A stretch of DNA of 64,000 bases from Kribbella sp. VKM Ac-2568. Its GTDB lineage: Bacteria > Actinomycetota > Actinomycetes > Propionibacteriales > Kribbellaceae. Position 1 is the stretch's first letter. Each line of letters opens with the position of its first letter. The stretch covers positions 1 to 64,000 of the forward strand of contig NZ_SLVF01000015.1 in assembly GCF_004345365.1 (NCBI RefSeq), given 5' to 3'. Of the stretch, positions 9,276 to 17,378 are shown piece by piece. The translations under genes were made by a program, and so were the position numbers. The notes under the pieces were generated by a model that was not told the DNA's origin, did not search any database, and saw only the letters and a list, made by a program, of their open reading frames with translations.

Positions 9276-9857
9276 TCAACCGGCTGCTGACCTGGCGGCC
9301 GCCTCGATCTCCTCGCGGCGCTCCCTCCAGAAGGCTGGGTCGTGCCGCTGCTCGGCCATGTCCTCCGCGTCGGTTCCTACCGCTCCGTCGAGCGCTTCGC
9401 GCAGGATGTCGGCGTGGCCGGCGTGCCGACTGGTTTCGGCGAGCAGGTGGACGAGGATGTTGAACAAGGGCACCTCGGCGTCCTGCCACCAGGCGACGCG
9501 GCCCGTGGCATCGAGGGCGAGGGCCTCCACCGTCGCGTCGCTGTGGTCCCACACCCGTCGGTAGCGGTCGACGATGTCGCTGCGGGCCTCGCGCTCGGTC
9601 GCCCACATGTCGGCGAGTCGCTCGGCCTCGACGTCCCACCGAGGCAGGGGTTCGGGAAAGGGACGGTCGAAGACCTCGCCGAGGTACCTGGCCTCCCATG
9701 TCGCCAGGTGCTTGACCAGGCCCAGCAGGTTGGTCCCGGTGACGGTCAGCGGGCGACGGACGTCGTACTCGGAAAGACCGTCGAGCTTGGCAAGCACCGC
9801 CTCGCGCTCGTGCCTCAGGTAGTTGTACAAGTTGGCCTTCGCGGCGTCGTCAATCAT
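9276..9857 (-). CDS. DinB-family (DUF664) protein
   Basis: 193 residues from ATG 9857 (MIDDAAKANLYNYLRHEREAVLAKLDGL). It has a four-helix DinB-like fold with the metal-ligand histidine pattern: NLLGLVKHLATWEARYLGEVF near residue 45 and LFNILVHLLAETSRHAGHADILREAL near residue 145. The family includes mycothiol-dependent thiol transferases and damage-induced proteins. The His-x3-His arrangement (RHAGHADILRE) supports metal binding. The exact reaction is unknown. Confidence 0.85.
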   Translation of the reverse strand: MIDDAAKANLYNYLRHEREAVLAKLDGLSEYDVRRPLTVTGTNLLGLVKHLATWEARYLGEVFDRPFPEPLPRWDVEAERLADMWATEREARSDIVDRYRRVWDHSDATVEALALDATGRVAWWQDAEVPLFNILVHLLAETSRHAGHADILREALDGAVGTDAEDMAEQRHDPAFWRERREEIEAAARSAAG

Positions 9858-10104
9858 GGGACAGCACCCTGCCACCAGTGCCACCAGGTGGCAGCAGATC
9901 GCGAGTCAGGCGCTTGTCGACGGCAATGGCTTCCTGCAGGCCAAACCACGAACGAGGAGGCCAAAGGTTAGCGCGCGTGCAACTTTCGGGGGATCGGTAA
10001 GACCCGACCGGTGAAGATTCTGAGCACGAGTAACGAGCCGGCCCCGAGCCCGGCTCTGCGGTTCGGGAAACAACCTCAATTCGGCACGACAGGAAGACCT
10101 GCTT

Positions 10105-11027
10105 TCAAGTGGCGGAGGCCATGTATGCGGCGAGGATGTAGTTGGGATGGCGGTCGAGGTTCTTGCGGGCGCGGTCATAGCGCATGGTGGTTCGTGGGTC
10201 GGCGTGGCGGACGGCGATTTGTACATCACGCAGGTCAACGCCGGCGTCGAGCATCGTGGTGACGAAGGTATGCCTGAGCATGTGCGGGTGCATCCGCGGA
10301 AGCTTGATACCTGCTTGTTCGGCGAGGCGGCGCAGTCGGCGGGTTGCGCAGTGCCGGTCCATCCGCGTGCCCCGACAGGTCAGCAGCATCGGTCCGGCGG
10401 TCCGCTCGTCGATGGCCCGCTCAATGGCACGGCCTACGGCTGGGGGAAGCGGTACAAGCACGATCTTGTCGCCCTTGCCATGCACGCGGAGAACCCGATG
10501 GCCGTGCTCCTCGCCGAGGTCCTCGATGTCGCTGCCGGTAGCCTCGAAGATCCGAAGTCCGAGCAGCCCCAACATCGAGACGAGGGCGAAGTCGCAGCGG
10601 TTGGGCGACTGCCTCCCGGCGGTCAACACGGCCTCGAACTGCAGGTGTGTCAGCCCGAGCGTCGGGGATTCGGCCGGCACGTGCGGGCGTCGCACATACT
10701 CGGCTGGGGAGTGCTCAAGGACACGTCTATCACGCACGTCTGTTAGAAGCCCGCGACGACCGACATGCGTCGGGACACCGTCGATGGCCCGTACCGGCGC
10801 ACTTCTTGTAGCCAGCGGATGTAGAGCTCAACATGTGGCCGGCTCACTGCGAGAGGGTCCAGGTCGCGCAGATCGCACCACACGAGATACCCCCGCAGGT
10901 CCGACTCGGTGTGGATCCGGGACTGACCTTTGAACCGAGCCAGGTAGGCGGCGACGGCTATCCGTAGGACGCGAGACGTCGTGACGACGACACCGGAGAC
11001 GGCCGGGCCCGGTTGTGAGATCTCCAT
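10105..11027 (-). pseudogene. Tyrosine recombinase/integrase, broken
   Basis: The N-terminal core-binding part (start 11027, VLRIAVAAYLARFKGQSRIHTESDLRGYLVWC...STVSRRMSVVAGF) ends at a TAA at 10743. The catalytic part resumes one base out of frame at about 10737 (VLEHSPAEYVRRPHVPAESPTLGL...). It carries the full active site: Arg in LGLLGLRIFEATG, Lys in HGKGDK, HMLRHTF, the second His in VRHADPRTT and the Tyr nucleophile in MRYDRAR. Both a nonsense codon in the expected F-Y-R/Q-T-C-V-I-D stretch and a one-base deletion are present, so this is real decay. It is likely the leftover integrase of a lost or frozen element in this region. Confidence 0.85.
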
Positions 11028-11178
11028 TCCCTCAGTGCCCAGGGCGCGGCAGGTCGCGTCAACCGCCTCACAAGTTCACCATCGCGGCTATGAGCGGACG
11101 TACGACGGTCCACAGCGCCGGCACGTCACTGCGGAATCGGGACGTGCGCCAACCGCAATAGTCGATATCCTCGCCGAC

Positions 11179-11535
11179 ATGGCCATCGCTCGCTTGCCCC
11201 TCATCGCTATCGACTGTCCCGTTCCTGGTGCGCTCGCCAGGTTCTACGGCGCGATGCTGGAATGGAAGATCGACGTCTCCACCGACCGGGCTTCGGTTTG
11301 CCCTGAGGACGGCCAGTGCATCGCCTTCCACCGGGTGGCTGATTACACGCCGCCGACGTGGCCGACCCAGGAGCGACCCAAGCAGATGCACCTCGACATG
11401 CTCGTTGACGACCTCGACGCAGCCGAGGCGGCAGTGATCGATCTCGGTGCAACCAAACATCCGGACCAGCCCGGTACGTCCTACAGGGTCTTCCTGGACC
11501 CTGCAGGTCACCCCTTCTGCCTTTGTCTGGAATGA
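11179..11535 (+). CDS. VOC (glyoxalase-like) domain protein
   Basis: 118 residues from ATG 11179. Beta-alpha-beta modules: MAIARLPLIAIDCPVPGALARFYGAMLEWKI, then RPKQMHLDMLVDDLDAAEAAVIDLGATKHPDQPG, then YRVFLDPAGHPFCLCLE. The His of QMHLD and the terminal Glu of CLCLE fit the metal or substrate sites of the family. It is close to small VOC proteins annotated as bleomycin-resistance or glyoxalase-like. The actual ligand is unknown. It faces away from the broken integrase. Confidence 0.85.
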   Translation: MAIARLPLIAIDCPVPGALARFYGAMLEWKIDVSTDRASVCPEDGQCIAFHRVADYTPPTWPTQERPKQMHLDMLVDDLDAAEAAVIDLGATKHPDQPGTSYRVFLDPAGHPFCLCLE

Positions 11536-11611
11536 TCCAGAAGGGAGCCCTCGGCGTAGCGCTCGCACTCATCGGCTGCCCGCGCCTTCCTATCTGCGGC
11601 ATGAGAGTCCG

Positions 11612-11947
11612 TCATCGAGGCGGCTGGTCTTGCTGCTCTTGCCACAAGAGCGTCCGCGCCTCCTTGGTGTTCAGCAGCTCCAGCCCACGCCGAGCCCAGT
11701 CGCGAAGTAGTTGATCCTGGCCGGTCGGGGCATTGGACAGCACCGGTAGTGCCGCAGGAGTCCGAACTTCGCCTATGAGTTCGAGCAGCCAGCACTTCAT
11801 CCCATGGTCCTGCTCCACGCCGTATGCGGCGATGAGGTCGTCGAGGCGTTCGGCTGCAACCTCTTGCACAAGTCCGAAGCCGTCCTCTTGCAACTGAGGG
11901 TCGTGCTTGCGCATGAGACTCATGCCACCCGCGAACTGGTCGACCAT
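11612..11947 (-). CDS. Small HEAT-like helical repeat protein
   Basis: 111 residues from ATG 11947 (MVDQFAGGMSLMRKHDPQ). Helical repeats are visible: LVQEVAAERLDDLIAAYGVEQDHGMKCWLLELIGEVRTPAALPVLSNAP and LLRDWARRGLELLNTKEARTLLWQ. This matches short HEAT-repeat proteins of unknown role, probably a protein-binding scaffold. The start is uncertain because no good ribosome site is seen. A similar but unlinked protein is encoded at 14415-14864. Confidence 0.65.
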   Translation of the reverse strand: MVDQFAGGMSLMRKHDPQLQEDGFGLVQEVAAERLDDLIAAYGVEQDHGMKCWLLELIGEVRTPAALPVLSNAPTGQDQLLRDWARRGLELLNTKEARTLLWQEQQDQPPR

Positions 11948-12004
11948 GGGGGGTGACTCTATGGCACCCCACCTGGCCAAATGCCCAGCGCATATCCACG
12001 CGAA

Positions 12005-12026
12005 CGGCGGCAGATGCGGATGTTGG
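12005..12026 (+). repeat. Dispersed intergenic repeat
   Basis: CGGCGGCAGATGCGGATGTT, matching the second half of the copies at 13134 and 7367. It lies just upstream of the gene at 12062. Confidence 0.55.
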
Positions 12027-12061
12027 GCGTGAGTGGATGTGGGCGTGAGAAGCTCGCGGCC

Positions 12062-12589
12062 ATGCCTGAACTGACGCCCCAGCAGCGCGAGTCGCTCGAA
12101 CGCTTCAAGGTGTGGAAGCACAGACCCAAGGTGAAGGCGACCGACGACGCGAGCGTGCCGTCCCCGCAGCAGGTCTACGCGGAGATGATGAAGGCAACGT
12201 TCGGCCCATTGCTTCGCGGTCAGGGTCTGCGTGGCTCCGGAGGTCGATTTGAACTGCCGTCCGACAACTACTGGGCTCTACTCGGCTTTCGGAAGTCGGC
12301 ATACAGCGACGGCCAAGAGGTCCAGTTCACTGTGAACCTTTCCGTGATCAGCCGCGTCGCGTGGGCTGAACATGCCGCTGAGTCGCCGTCGCTGGGTGAG
12401 CGGCCGAAGCCCACGTTCGTCTATGGATCGTGGGCTACCCAGGCGCGACTCGGGGTGCTAACGCCCGAAGGCAGCGACAAGTGGTGGCGTATCGTCCGCG
12501 GGGTTGACCCAGGTCCAGTGGCCGAGGACGCGGTCTCGGACCTGCTGAGGTACGGCCTGCCCTGGCTGCGCGAACGGGCATCTACCTAG
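12062..12589 (+). CDS. DUF4304-like protein
   Basis: 175 residues from ATG 12062. YAEMMKATFGPLLRGQGLRGSGGRFELPSDNYWALLGFRKSAYSDGQEVQFTVNLSVIS is the DUF4304 pattern, in which the core reads F-x-P-x-L-x-x-x-G-x-K/R then an aromatic strand and L-x-x-Q-x-S. It continues with GERPKPTFVYGSWATQARLGVLTPEGSDKWW. The family is common in actinobacteria, often near toxin or defence genes, but has no assigned biochemistry. No linked partner is seen here. Confidence 0.75.
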   Translation: MPELTPQQRESLERFKVWKHRPKVKATDDASVPSPQQVYAEMMKATFGPLLRGQGLRGSGGRFELPSDNYWALLGFRKSAYSDGQEVQFTVNLSVISRVAWAEHAAESPSLGERPKPTFVYGSWATQARLGVLTPEGSDKWWRIVRGVDPGPVAEDAVSDLLRYGLPWLRERAST

Positions 12590-12593
12590 CCCG

Positions 12594-12632
12594 CTCATCG
12601 GCATGACAGCGCGGATCGCGGCAGATCCGGAC
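12594..12632 (+). repeat. Dispersed intergenic repeat
   Basis: CTCATCGGCATGACAGCGCG then GATCGCGGCAGATCCGGAC, directly after the DUF4304 stop. It carries both halves of the repeat family. Confidence 0.65.
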
Positions 12633-12684
12633 GGTACCGCTCAGGTGCGCCGACTCCGCACGCGCACAGCGCCGGTGGCGGGCT

Positions 12685-13074
12685 CTAGTCCTTGGGCACG
12701 ACGTCGTGCGCCCGGTATGCAGTCCAAATAAGGTGAGCCAACGTGGCACGCACGTCGGCGTCGCGGTCGAGTCTGGGAAGTTCTGCCAGTCGTTCCGGGG
12801 CGACGTCGAAATTGGTCAAGGCCGCCTCGGCCTTCGGGACTATCGCCTCGAACAGCAAGAGGCACCGGTACGCGCGCAACGCCTCGAAGCGCTCCTCGCG
12901 CAGAAAGGTCATGAGCAGAATGGGCGCATTGAGAACCTGACGTCGCAGCGCCTGGACGGATGTCCAGCGGGTCGAAAAGCCGTTCTGCTCCGCGCTAGTT
13001 TGAAGACCCGCCAGTTCATCAAGCGATATCGTGCAGACTCGAAAGTCGTCGTCTGTGCTCTGAATCGCGGACAC
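12685..13074 (-). CDS. Hypothetical protein, 129 residues
   Basis: GTG start at 13074. The sequence is mostly helical (VQALRRQVLNAPILLMTFLREERFEALRAYRCLLLFEAIVPKAEAALTNFDVAPERLAELPRLDRDADVRATLAHLIW). There is no signal peptide, membrane segment or known motif. Codon use looks like true coding. It is flanked by dispersed repeats on both sides. I do not recognise the family. Confidence 0.55.
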   Translation of the reverse strand: MSAIQSTDDDFRVCTISLDELAGLQTSAEQNGFSTRWTSVQALRRQVLNAPILLMTFLREERFEALRAYRCLLLFEAIVPKAEAALTNFDVAPERLAELPRLDRDADVRATLAHLIWTAYRAHDVVPKD

Positions 13075-13133
13075 GGCCGTCAGCCTATGGGGTACGACAT
13101 CTGGCCCCCTCGGACGTCATGGGCACTCGCCCG

Positions 13134-13180
13134 CTCAACGGCATGACCGCGCTTACCTCTCGGCGGCATGTCCGGATGTT
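13134..13180 (+). repeat. Dispersed intergenic repeat
   Basis: CTCAACGGCATGACCGCGC, then CTCGGCGGCATGTCCGGATG. It is in the same orientation as the copy at 12594. Confidence 0.65.
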
Positions 13181-13308
13181 AAGTGAACGGGCTCAGCCGG
13201 CCGAAGCGAAGCCCCGTTTGGCCGGGTCAGCTGGTGAGCCCGGCCGGTCGTCCCGGATGAGCCGGGAACCGGATCAGCTCGGTACGACAGCCGAGCAGGA
13301 GCGGCTTG

Positions 13309-14214
13309 TCACAACTCCAGTTGCGCGGCGACAACCGGCCAGGCGATCTTTGCGGCCTCGGCCTGTCCGCGCACGTTCAGGTGGTTCCAGTCGCTGGAGA
13401 AGTTCTCCAGGCGGTCGACATACGCAGCACGTGCACCGTCGTCAGTGCCGCAATTCGGTACCGTGGCGCACACCCGAGCCTGCTCGGCCTCGTAGTCCTC
13501 GATGATGGACGTCAGGGTGTCAAAATGCTCCTGGACGAGCCGTCCGTCAGGCCCGTAGAAATCGCATTCCCCGGTTCCGGTGAGACTTGCCTGCACAGTC
13601 GGGTCCTCGGCGACGACCTTCTCGACGAACGACGGGCTGGGTCGTGCCAGCTGGCCAACCACGAGGATTCGGGAGTTGGGCGACGTCGTACTCACAACCT
13701 CCAGCGCCTCCGCGAGCGCGGCCCCGAACTCGGGCACGTGCTCTCGGTCGGTTCCGTCACAGCGGATGTCGTTGTCGATCGTCTGGACGACAACGAGCGC
13801 GGGAACAGGAACGATTTCCAGCGCCCGCCGCACCTGCGCCGTCAGCACGGACGCAGACGCACCACCTTCGGCGGTGTTGGCGACATGGCCCTCAGTGACG
13901 GGCCGGACGGCCACCAATCGCCGGTAGATGCTGTTGACCTCCGAGGACGTGCCTGTCGCCCAAGAGTTCTCGGGGGCGGCCTGGCGAGGAAGGCTTCGAT
14001 CGGAGCCTGCACCGGTCAAGCCCGAGTGTCCGATTGCGACAACTCCGACCGGCCGGCCGGGGTCGGCCGACGACGCGGGCGGCGAGGGGGCCGGGCTGAC
14101 CGAGGCCGGGTTTGCGTCGTCACCACCGCCGCACCCGCCGGCAACCAGCGCGAACGCTAGGAAAGCGGCCGCTGGGCCCCCCGGGCCGCGCGAACGCCAT
14201 GATCTCGTGTTCAC
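13309..14214 (-). CDS. SGNH-hydrolase-like lipoprotein
   Basis: 301 residues from GTG 14214, with GGAGGTCATC before it. A lipobox LVAGGC (~Cys 28) marks a lipoprotein. It is followed by a Pro/Ser/Ala linker. The SGNH fold shows block I at GVVAIGHSGLTG (GHS in place of GDS), VVVQTIDND (block III-like), ILVVGQLARPSPS, and the catalytic D-x-x-H pair in DWNHLNVRGQAEAAKIAWP near the C-terminus. It is probably an exported esterase or lipase acting at the cell surface. The Asp to His change next to the nucleophile Ser is seen in some family members. The substrate is unknown. Confidence 0.8.
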   Translation of the reverse strand: MNTRSWRSRGPGGPAAAFLAFALVAGGCGGGDDANPASVSPAPSPPASSADPGRPVGVVAIGHSGLTGAGSDRSLPRQAAPENSWATGTSSEVNSIYRRLVAVRPVTEGHVANTAEGGASASVLTAQVRRALEIVPVPALVVVQTIDNDIRCDGTDREHVPEFGAALAEALEVVSTTSPNSRILVVGQLARPSPSFVEKVVAEDPTVQASLTGTGECDFYGPDGRLVQEHFDTLTSIIEDYEAEQARVCATVPNCGTDDGARAAYVDRLENFSSDWNHLNVRGQAEAAKIAWPVVAAQLEL

Positions 14215-14336
14215 GATGACCTCCTAGGCGCCGATGCTCGGATTCCATGAGCTGGGATCGATGCGGCCACTCCTTCGACCATGCACTCCAGGCGCTAGGC
14301 CCCTCAAGACTATGGAGGAATCCTCGGCGACCCAAC

Positions 14337-14364
14337 GTCCTCAATTCGGCAGATCCGGTTGTTC
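14337..14364 (+). repeat. Dispersed intergenic repeat, partial
   Basis: TCCTCAATTCGGCAGATCCG then GTTGTTCG. The CCTCAATTCGGCA part also occurs at 10074-10086 beside the broken integrase. Confidence 0.5.
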
Positions 14365-14414
14365 GCTGGTGTCGTGGCTGCGGCCGAACCCTGCTTGCGT
14401 GCCCTGCCTGACGC

Positions 14415-14864
14415 TCAGGCCGGCTCTTGTGGGTAGAGCACCGGGCGGATCTCAGCGAGCATCTCGCGCAGTTGGGCGGCGCCCTGACGAACTTGTGCAC
14501 TGGTGTCGAGCGACAGGGCATCGCATGCTTCCACCGCACGATCCCTCTCGAAGGCGAACACCATAAAGACAGCCGTGACGGCGTCGTGGATGTAGGTGCT
14601 GTGTTGAATATCCGCCTCGACCAGCGCTTCAGCGACAATCGTGAATCCTGCGGTGTCCTGTCGCCGGAGCAACGCCTCTGCGGTCGCGAGGGTAACGAGC
14701 GTGTCATTGACATCAAGGACGAGTCGAAGCAGTGACTCCCGCGCTTCGGTCGCCTCGGCGAAATTCGCCAGGGCACGACCCGCGTCGGCTCGATCCTGGT
14801 AGTCGTCGCTGGTAGCGAGCTTGATCAGCGCAGTGACTGCCAGGCGTCTCCGGTCCTGGTTCAC
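14415..14864 (-). CDS. HEAT-repeat-like protein
   Basis: 149 residues from GTG 14864 (MNQDRRRLAVTALIKLATSDDYQDRADAGRALANFAEATEARESLLRLVLDVNDTLVTLATAEALLRRQDTAGF). These are paired amphipathic helices typical of HEAT/armadillo scaffolds, with the last helices EACDALSLDTSAQVRQGAAQLREMLAEI. It is probably cytoplasmic and protein-binding. There is no catalytic motif. Stand-alone HEAT proteins of this size are common and unassigned. Confidence 0.7.
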   Translation of the reverse strand: MNQDRRRLAVTALIKLATSDDYQDRADAGRALANFAEATEARESLLRLVLDVNDTLVTLATAEALLRRQDTAGFTIVAEALVEADIQHSTYIHDAVTAVFMVFAFERDRAVEACDALSLDTSAQVRQGAAQLREMLAEIRPVLYPQEPA

Positions 14865-14927
14865 GGAACCATCGTTTCATGCGCTCACGCCGCGGCACGC
14901 CGCATGTCTGATCTACGCAGCGACCGC

Positions 14928-14970
14928 TCATCGGCATGTGAGCGCGCTGATCGCGGCATGTGCGTGCGTC
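14928..14970 (+). repeat. Dispersed intergenic repeat
   Basis: CTCATCGGCATGTGAGCGCG, then GATCGCGGCATGTGCGTGCG. It is the clearest full-length member together with 12594. Confidence 0.65.
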
Positions 14971-15088
14971 TACCGTCGGCGTGGTTTGGCAGGCGTTCGG
15001 CGTGGCTCAGTAGAGGCGTCGCTATAGTGCCGCTGGCACTCATTGCATGTGCTTGGCCACGTTGCCCGATACCTGAAAGGTTGAGGCC

Positions 15089-15628
15089 GTGATATCGGGC
15101 TTGGAGCTGTTGCTGGACGCGAGGGTGATGTCGGATGCCGACGTAGGTCGGGCCTTCGGGCATGGCGGACGGAGCAACGCCGACGAGGTGGACCGCGCGG
15201 CACTGGTCGCCGCGCTGCTGTCGAGCTTCACTCCGGCGGACGCGCCCCTGATCCGTGAGCTGACCCGCCAAGAGATCGCCGCGGTCGGTGATGCGGACTC
15301 AGGCTGCGGCGACGTGCTGCTGGCCTGTTGCTGGCTGCTGTTCATGATTGGCCACGTCGAGGACGCTGCACTGGTCTGGCGCGCGAAGAACGTCAACTTC
15401 GATGCGCACTGCTACATCGACTCGGTCTTTCTGATCCCGCAGGGGGCCGCCGTGACGGCCGAGTTCGCCCGGTCCCGGGACCTAATGGATCTGGTCGACT
15501 GGGTCGAAGGCGAGTGGATACGCGACACGGGGACCGTCGCGCGGGATTGGCGGTCCGGATCGTTCTTCGCCCGAGTGCCGCCCGCTGCAGCGTCTGTGGA
15601 GGACCTGGCGACATGGATGCGCCAGTGA
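15089..15628 (+). CDS. Hypothetical protein, 179 residues
   Basis: GTG start at 15089 with AAAGG about 10 bases upstream and a TATAGT hexamer near 15022 that could be a -10 box. It is mainly helical: AALVAALLSSFTPADAPLIRELTRQEIAAVGDADSGCGDVLLACCWLLFMIGHVEDAALVWRAKNVNFDAHCYIDSVFLIP. It resembles actinobacterial proteins of unknown function that pair a short helical repeat with a conserved Asp-rich loop. Its stop overlaps the start of the DUF4291 gene by 16 bases, so the two are translationally coupled. Confidence 0.65.
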   Translation: MISGLELLLDARVMSDADVGRAFGHGGRSNADEVDRAALVAALLSSFTPADAPLIRELTRQEIAAVGDADSGCGDVLLACCWLLFMIGHVEDAALVWRAKNVNFDAHCYIDSVFLIPQGAAVTAEFARSRDLMDLVDWVEGEWIRDTGTVARDWRSGSFFARVPPAAASVEDLATWMRQ

Positions 15629-16197
15629 CCCCACCAGCCCGGCAGGTGCGCGCGGTATTCGACGCCGAATCGATCATCGTCTACCAGGCATACGGCCACG
15701 AGATCGCCGACGCCGCCCTCGCCGCTGGCACGTTCGTCGCACCGTTCAGCATGAACCGGATGACGTGGATCAAGCCGTCGTTCCTGTGGATGATGTACCG
15801 CTGTGGCTGGGCGTCGAAACCGGGTCAGGAGCGCGTGCTCGCAATTCGGATGAGCCGGACCGGGTTCGAGGACGCGTTGGCTGAGTCGTGCCTGAGCCAC
15901 TTCGACCCCACGCTCTACCCCGACCGGGAAACCTGGCGGCGCGCGCTCGCGGACTGCCCGGTGCGCGTCCAGTGGGATCCCGAGCGCACATTGAGCGGCC
16001 AACCCCTGCCCTACCGGTCGCTCCAGGTCGGGTTGTCTGGGTCGGCCGTCACGCGCTACGCCACCAAGTGGGTCCGCAGCATCGAGGACATCACCGACAC
16101 GCTAGAACGTCGCCGCCACGGCCTGGACCGGCTTCCCGACGAACGCCCCTACCCGCTACCGGTCACCGTCGCGGAGCGCATCTCGGCGACCGTGTAG
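15613..16197 (+). CDS. DUF4291 domain protein
   Basis: 194 residues from ATG 15613. Family hallmarks: RQVRAVFDAESIIVYQAYGHEIADAALAAGTFVAPFSMNRMTWIKPSFLWMMYRCGWASKPGQERVLAIRMSRTGF, then FDPTLYPDRETWRRALADCPVRVQWDPERTL and the Arg/Lys-rich LPYRSLQVGLSGSAVTRYATKWV. This is a full-length DUF4291 protein. The biochemical role is not established. It is coupled to the preceding unknown gene, which may be a partner. Confidence 0.85.
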   Translation: MDAPVTPPARQVRAVFDAESIIVYQAYGHEIADAALAAGTFVAPFSMNRMTWIKPSFLWMMYRCGWASKPGQERVLAIRMSRTGFEDALAESCLSHFDPTLYPDRETWRRALADCPVRVQWDPERTLSGQPLPYRSLQVGLSGSAVTRYATKWVRSIEDITDTLERRRHGLDRLPDERPYPLPVTVAERISATV

Positions 16198-16611
16198 AGG
16201 TCGTACGCCGCGTCCGCACTGACGCCCTGTCATCGGCATGTGCGGATGAATGCCGTTGTCCTTAATCTCGAAGGGCTGGGATGCCAGTCAGCTGGGATCG
16301 ATAACCGGGCACGATCCCTCGATGTGGCCTCGGTCGAGGCTCGCCATTCCGCTCAGCCGCGCGCCGACTCCTGGAGGGCGGAGCATCGGCGGTACGAGGC
16401 CTCAATCTGGCACGCCAACCTAGGGGGATGACGACGATCTCGTCGCGCCGGAACTCGCCGGCATCCGCGCTCATCCGTTTCCGATGCGCCGAAACATCAC
16501 CTGGAAGGTGTCACGCACGTCTTCCAGGCACGGCACGGTGTTCCGCCGCGGCAACCGAACCGTGTACCGGAGCTGCACGACCTCATGGGCGCGATCGTCC
16601 GCACCGCTGAA
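16198..16611. other. Gap downstream of smpB with one repeat copy
   Basis: About 410 bases. A partial repeat CATCGGCATGTGCGGATG occurs at 16231. I looked for tmRNA, which often neighbours smpB, and saw no tRNA-like 3' end or tag-coding frame on either strand. No gene is supported. Confidence 0.45.
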
Positions 16612-17091
16612 TCAGTCCGGGCGACCCTTCAGCCGGCGGCTGACCGCACGCTCGGCCTCCCGGCTCGCCTCGCGCTCGGCGAGTGCGTGCCGCTTGTCCC
16701 AGGTCTTCTTGCCGCGGGCCAGGGCGATCTCGACCTTCGCGCGTCCGTCCTTGAAGTAGAGGGTCACTGGGACGATCGTCAGCCCGCTTTCGTTGACCTT
16801 GCGCTCGATCTTGTCGATCTGGGCACGATGCAGCAGCAGCTTCCGTTTGCGGCGTGAGCCGTCGTTGAACCAGCGGGCCTGGGAGTACTGCGGGATGTGC
16901 ACGCCGTGCAGCCAGATCTCCCGGTCCTCGACAGCGGCGAAGCCGCCGACCAGGGACGCCCGCCCGGCACGGAGCGCCTTCACCTCCGCACCCTGCAGCA
17001 CGATCCCTGCCTCCCAGGACTCGCCCAGATGGTAGTCGTGGGCAGCCTTGCGGTTACGCGCGACCACGGGGTCGGCCTCGGGCTTCTTCAC
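16612..17091 (-). CDS. smpB: SmpB-like tmRNA-binding protein
   Basis: 159 residues from GTG 17091 ([48 protein letters not shown]). It has the OB-fold of SmpB with conserved GxEVKxLRxGRASL, [52 protein letters not shown], and a basic C-terminal tail ([19 protein letters not shown]) that enters the ribosome A-site path. In the usual sequence LVDGFA the Asp is Gly here. In actinobacteria the main smpB normally follows ftsEX, which are absent. This could be a paralogue, or the only copy after rearrangement. It would take part in ribosome rescue with tmRNA. Confidence 0.88.
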   Translation of the reverse strand: MKKPEADPVVARNRKAAHDYHLGESWEAGIVLQGAEVKALRAGRASLVGGFAAVEDREIWLHGVHIPQYSQARWFNDGSRRKRKLLLHRAQIDKIERKVNESGLTIVPVTLYFKDGRAKVEIALARGKKTWDKRHALAEREASREAERAVSRRLKGRPD

Positions 17092-17324
17092 ACGGTGATT
17101 CTGCCTCGACAGCCCTACCTGCGCGCCACCTGAGGCCGAGCTGGCTGCCCTGGCCGAGCAGCGAGACCCTCTGTGGCAGGGCCAAGTGGTGCGCCAGCTC
17201 ACGCGCGAGGACCCCTTCGAGGTTGCGCTGCGGCACTGTAAGCGGCCGGCCGGGGTTACGACGCCGCACGAGCCTTGCGCCGGTCACCTACAGCGACGAG
17301 CCGCAGACATCTGGGCCGCGATGG

Positions 17325-17346
17325 CTGCGGCAGATGTGCGCACTCG
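17325..17346 (+). repeat. Dispersed intergenic repeat, variant
   Basis: TGCGGCAGATGTGCGCACTC, in the 287-base gap between the APH-like gene and smpB. The rest of that gap holds no supported gene. Confidence 0.45.
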
Positions 17347-17378
17347 ACCGCCAATAACCCCACTCCTCGAACGCGTTC

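Noticed and set aside
16198-16611. tmRNA gene next to smpB
   Set aside because: No tRNA-like 3' end, no GGTTCGA T-loop and no peptide-tag frame was found on either strand in this gap.
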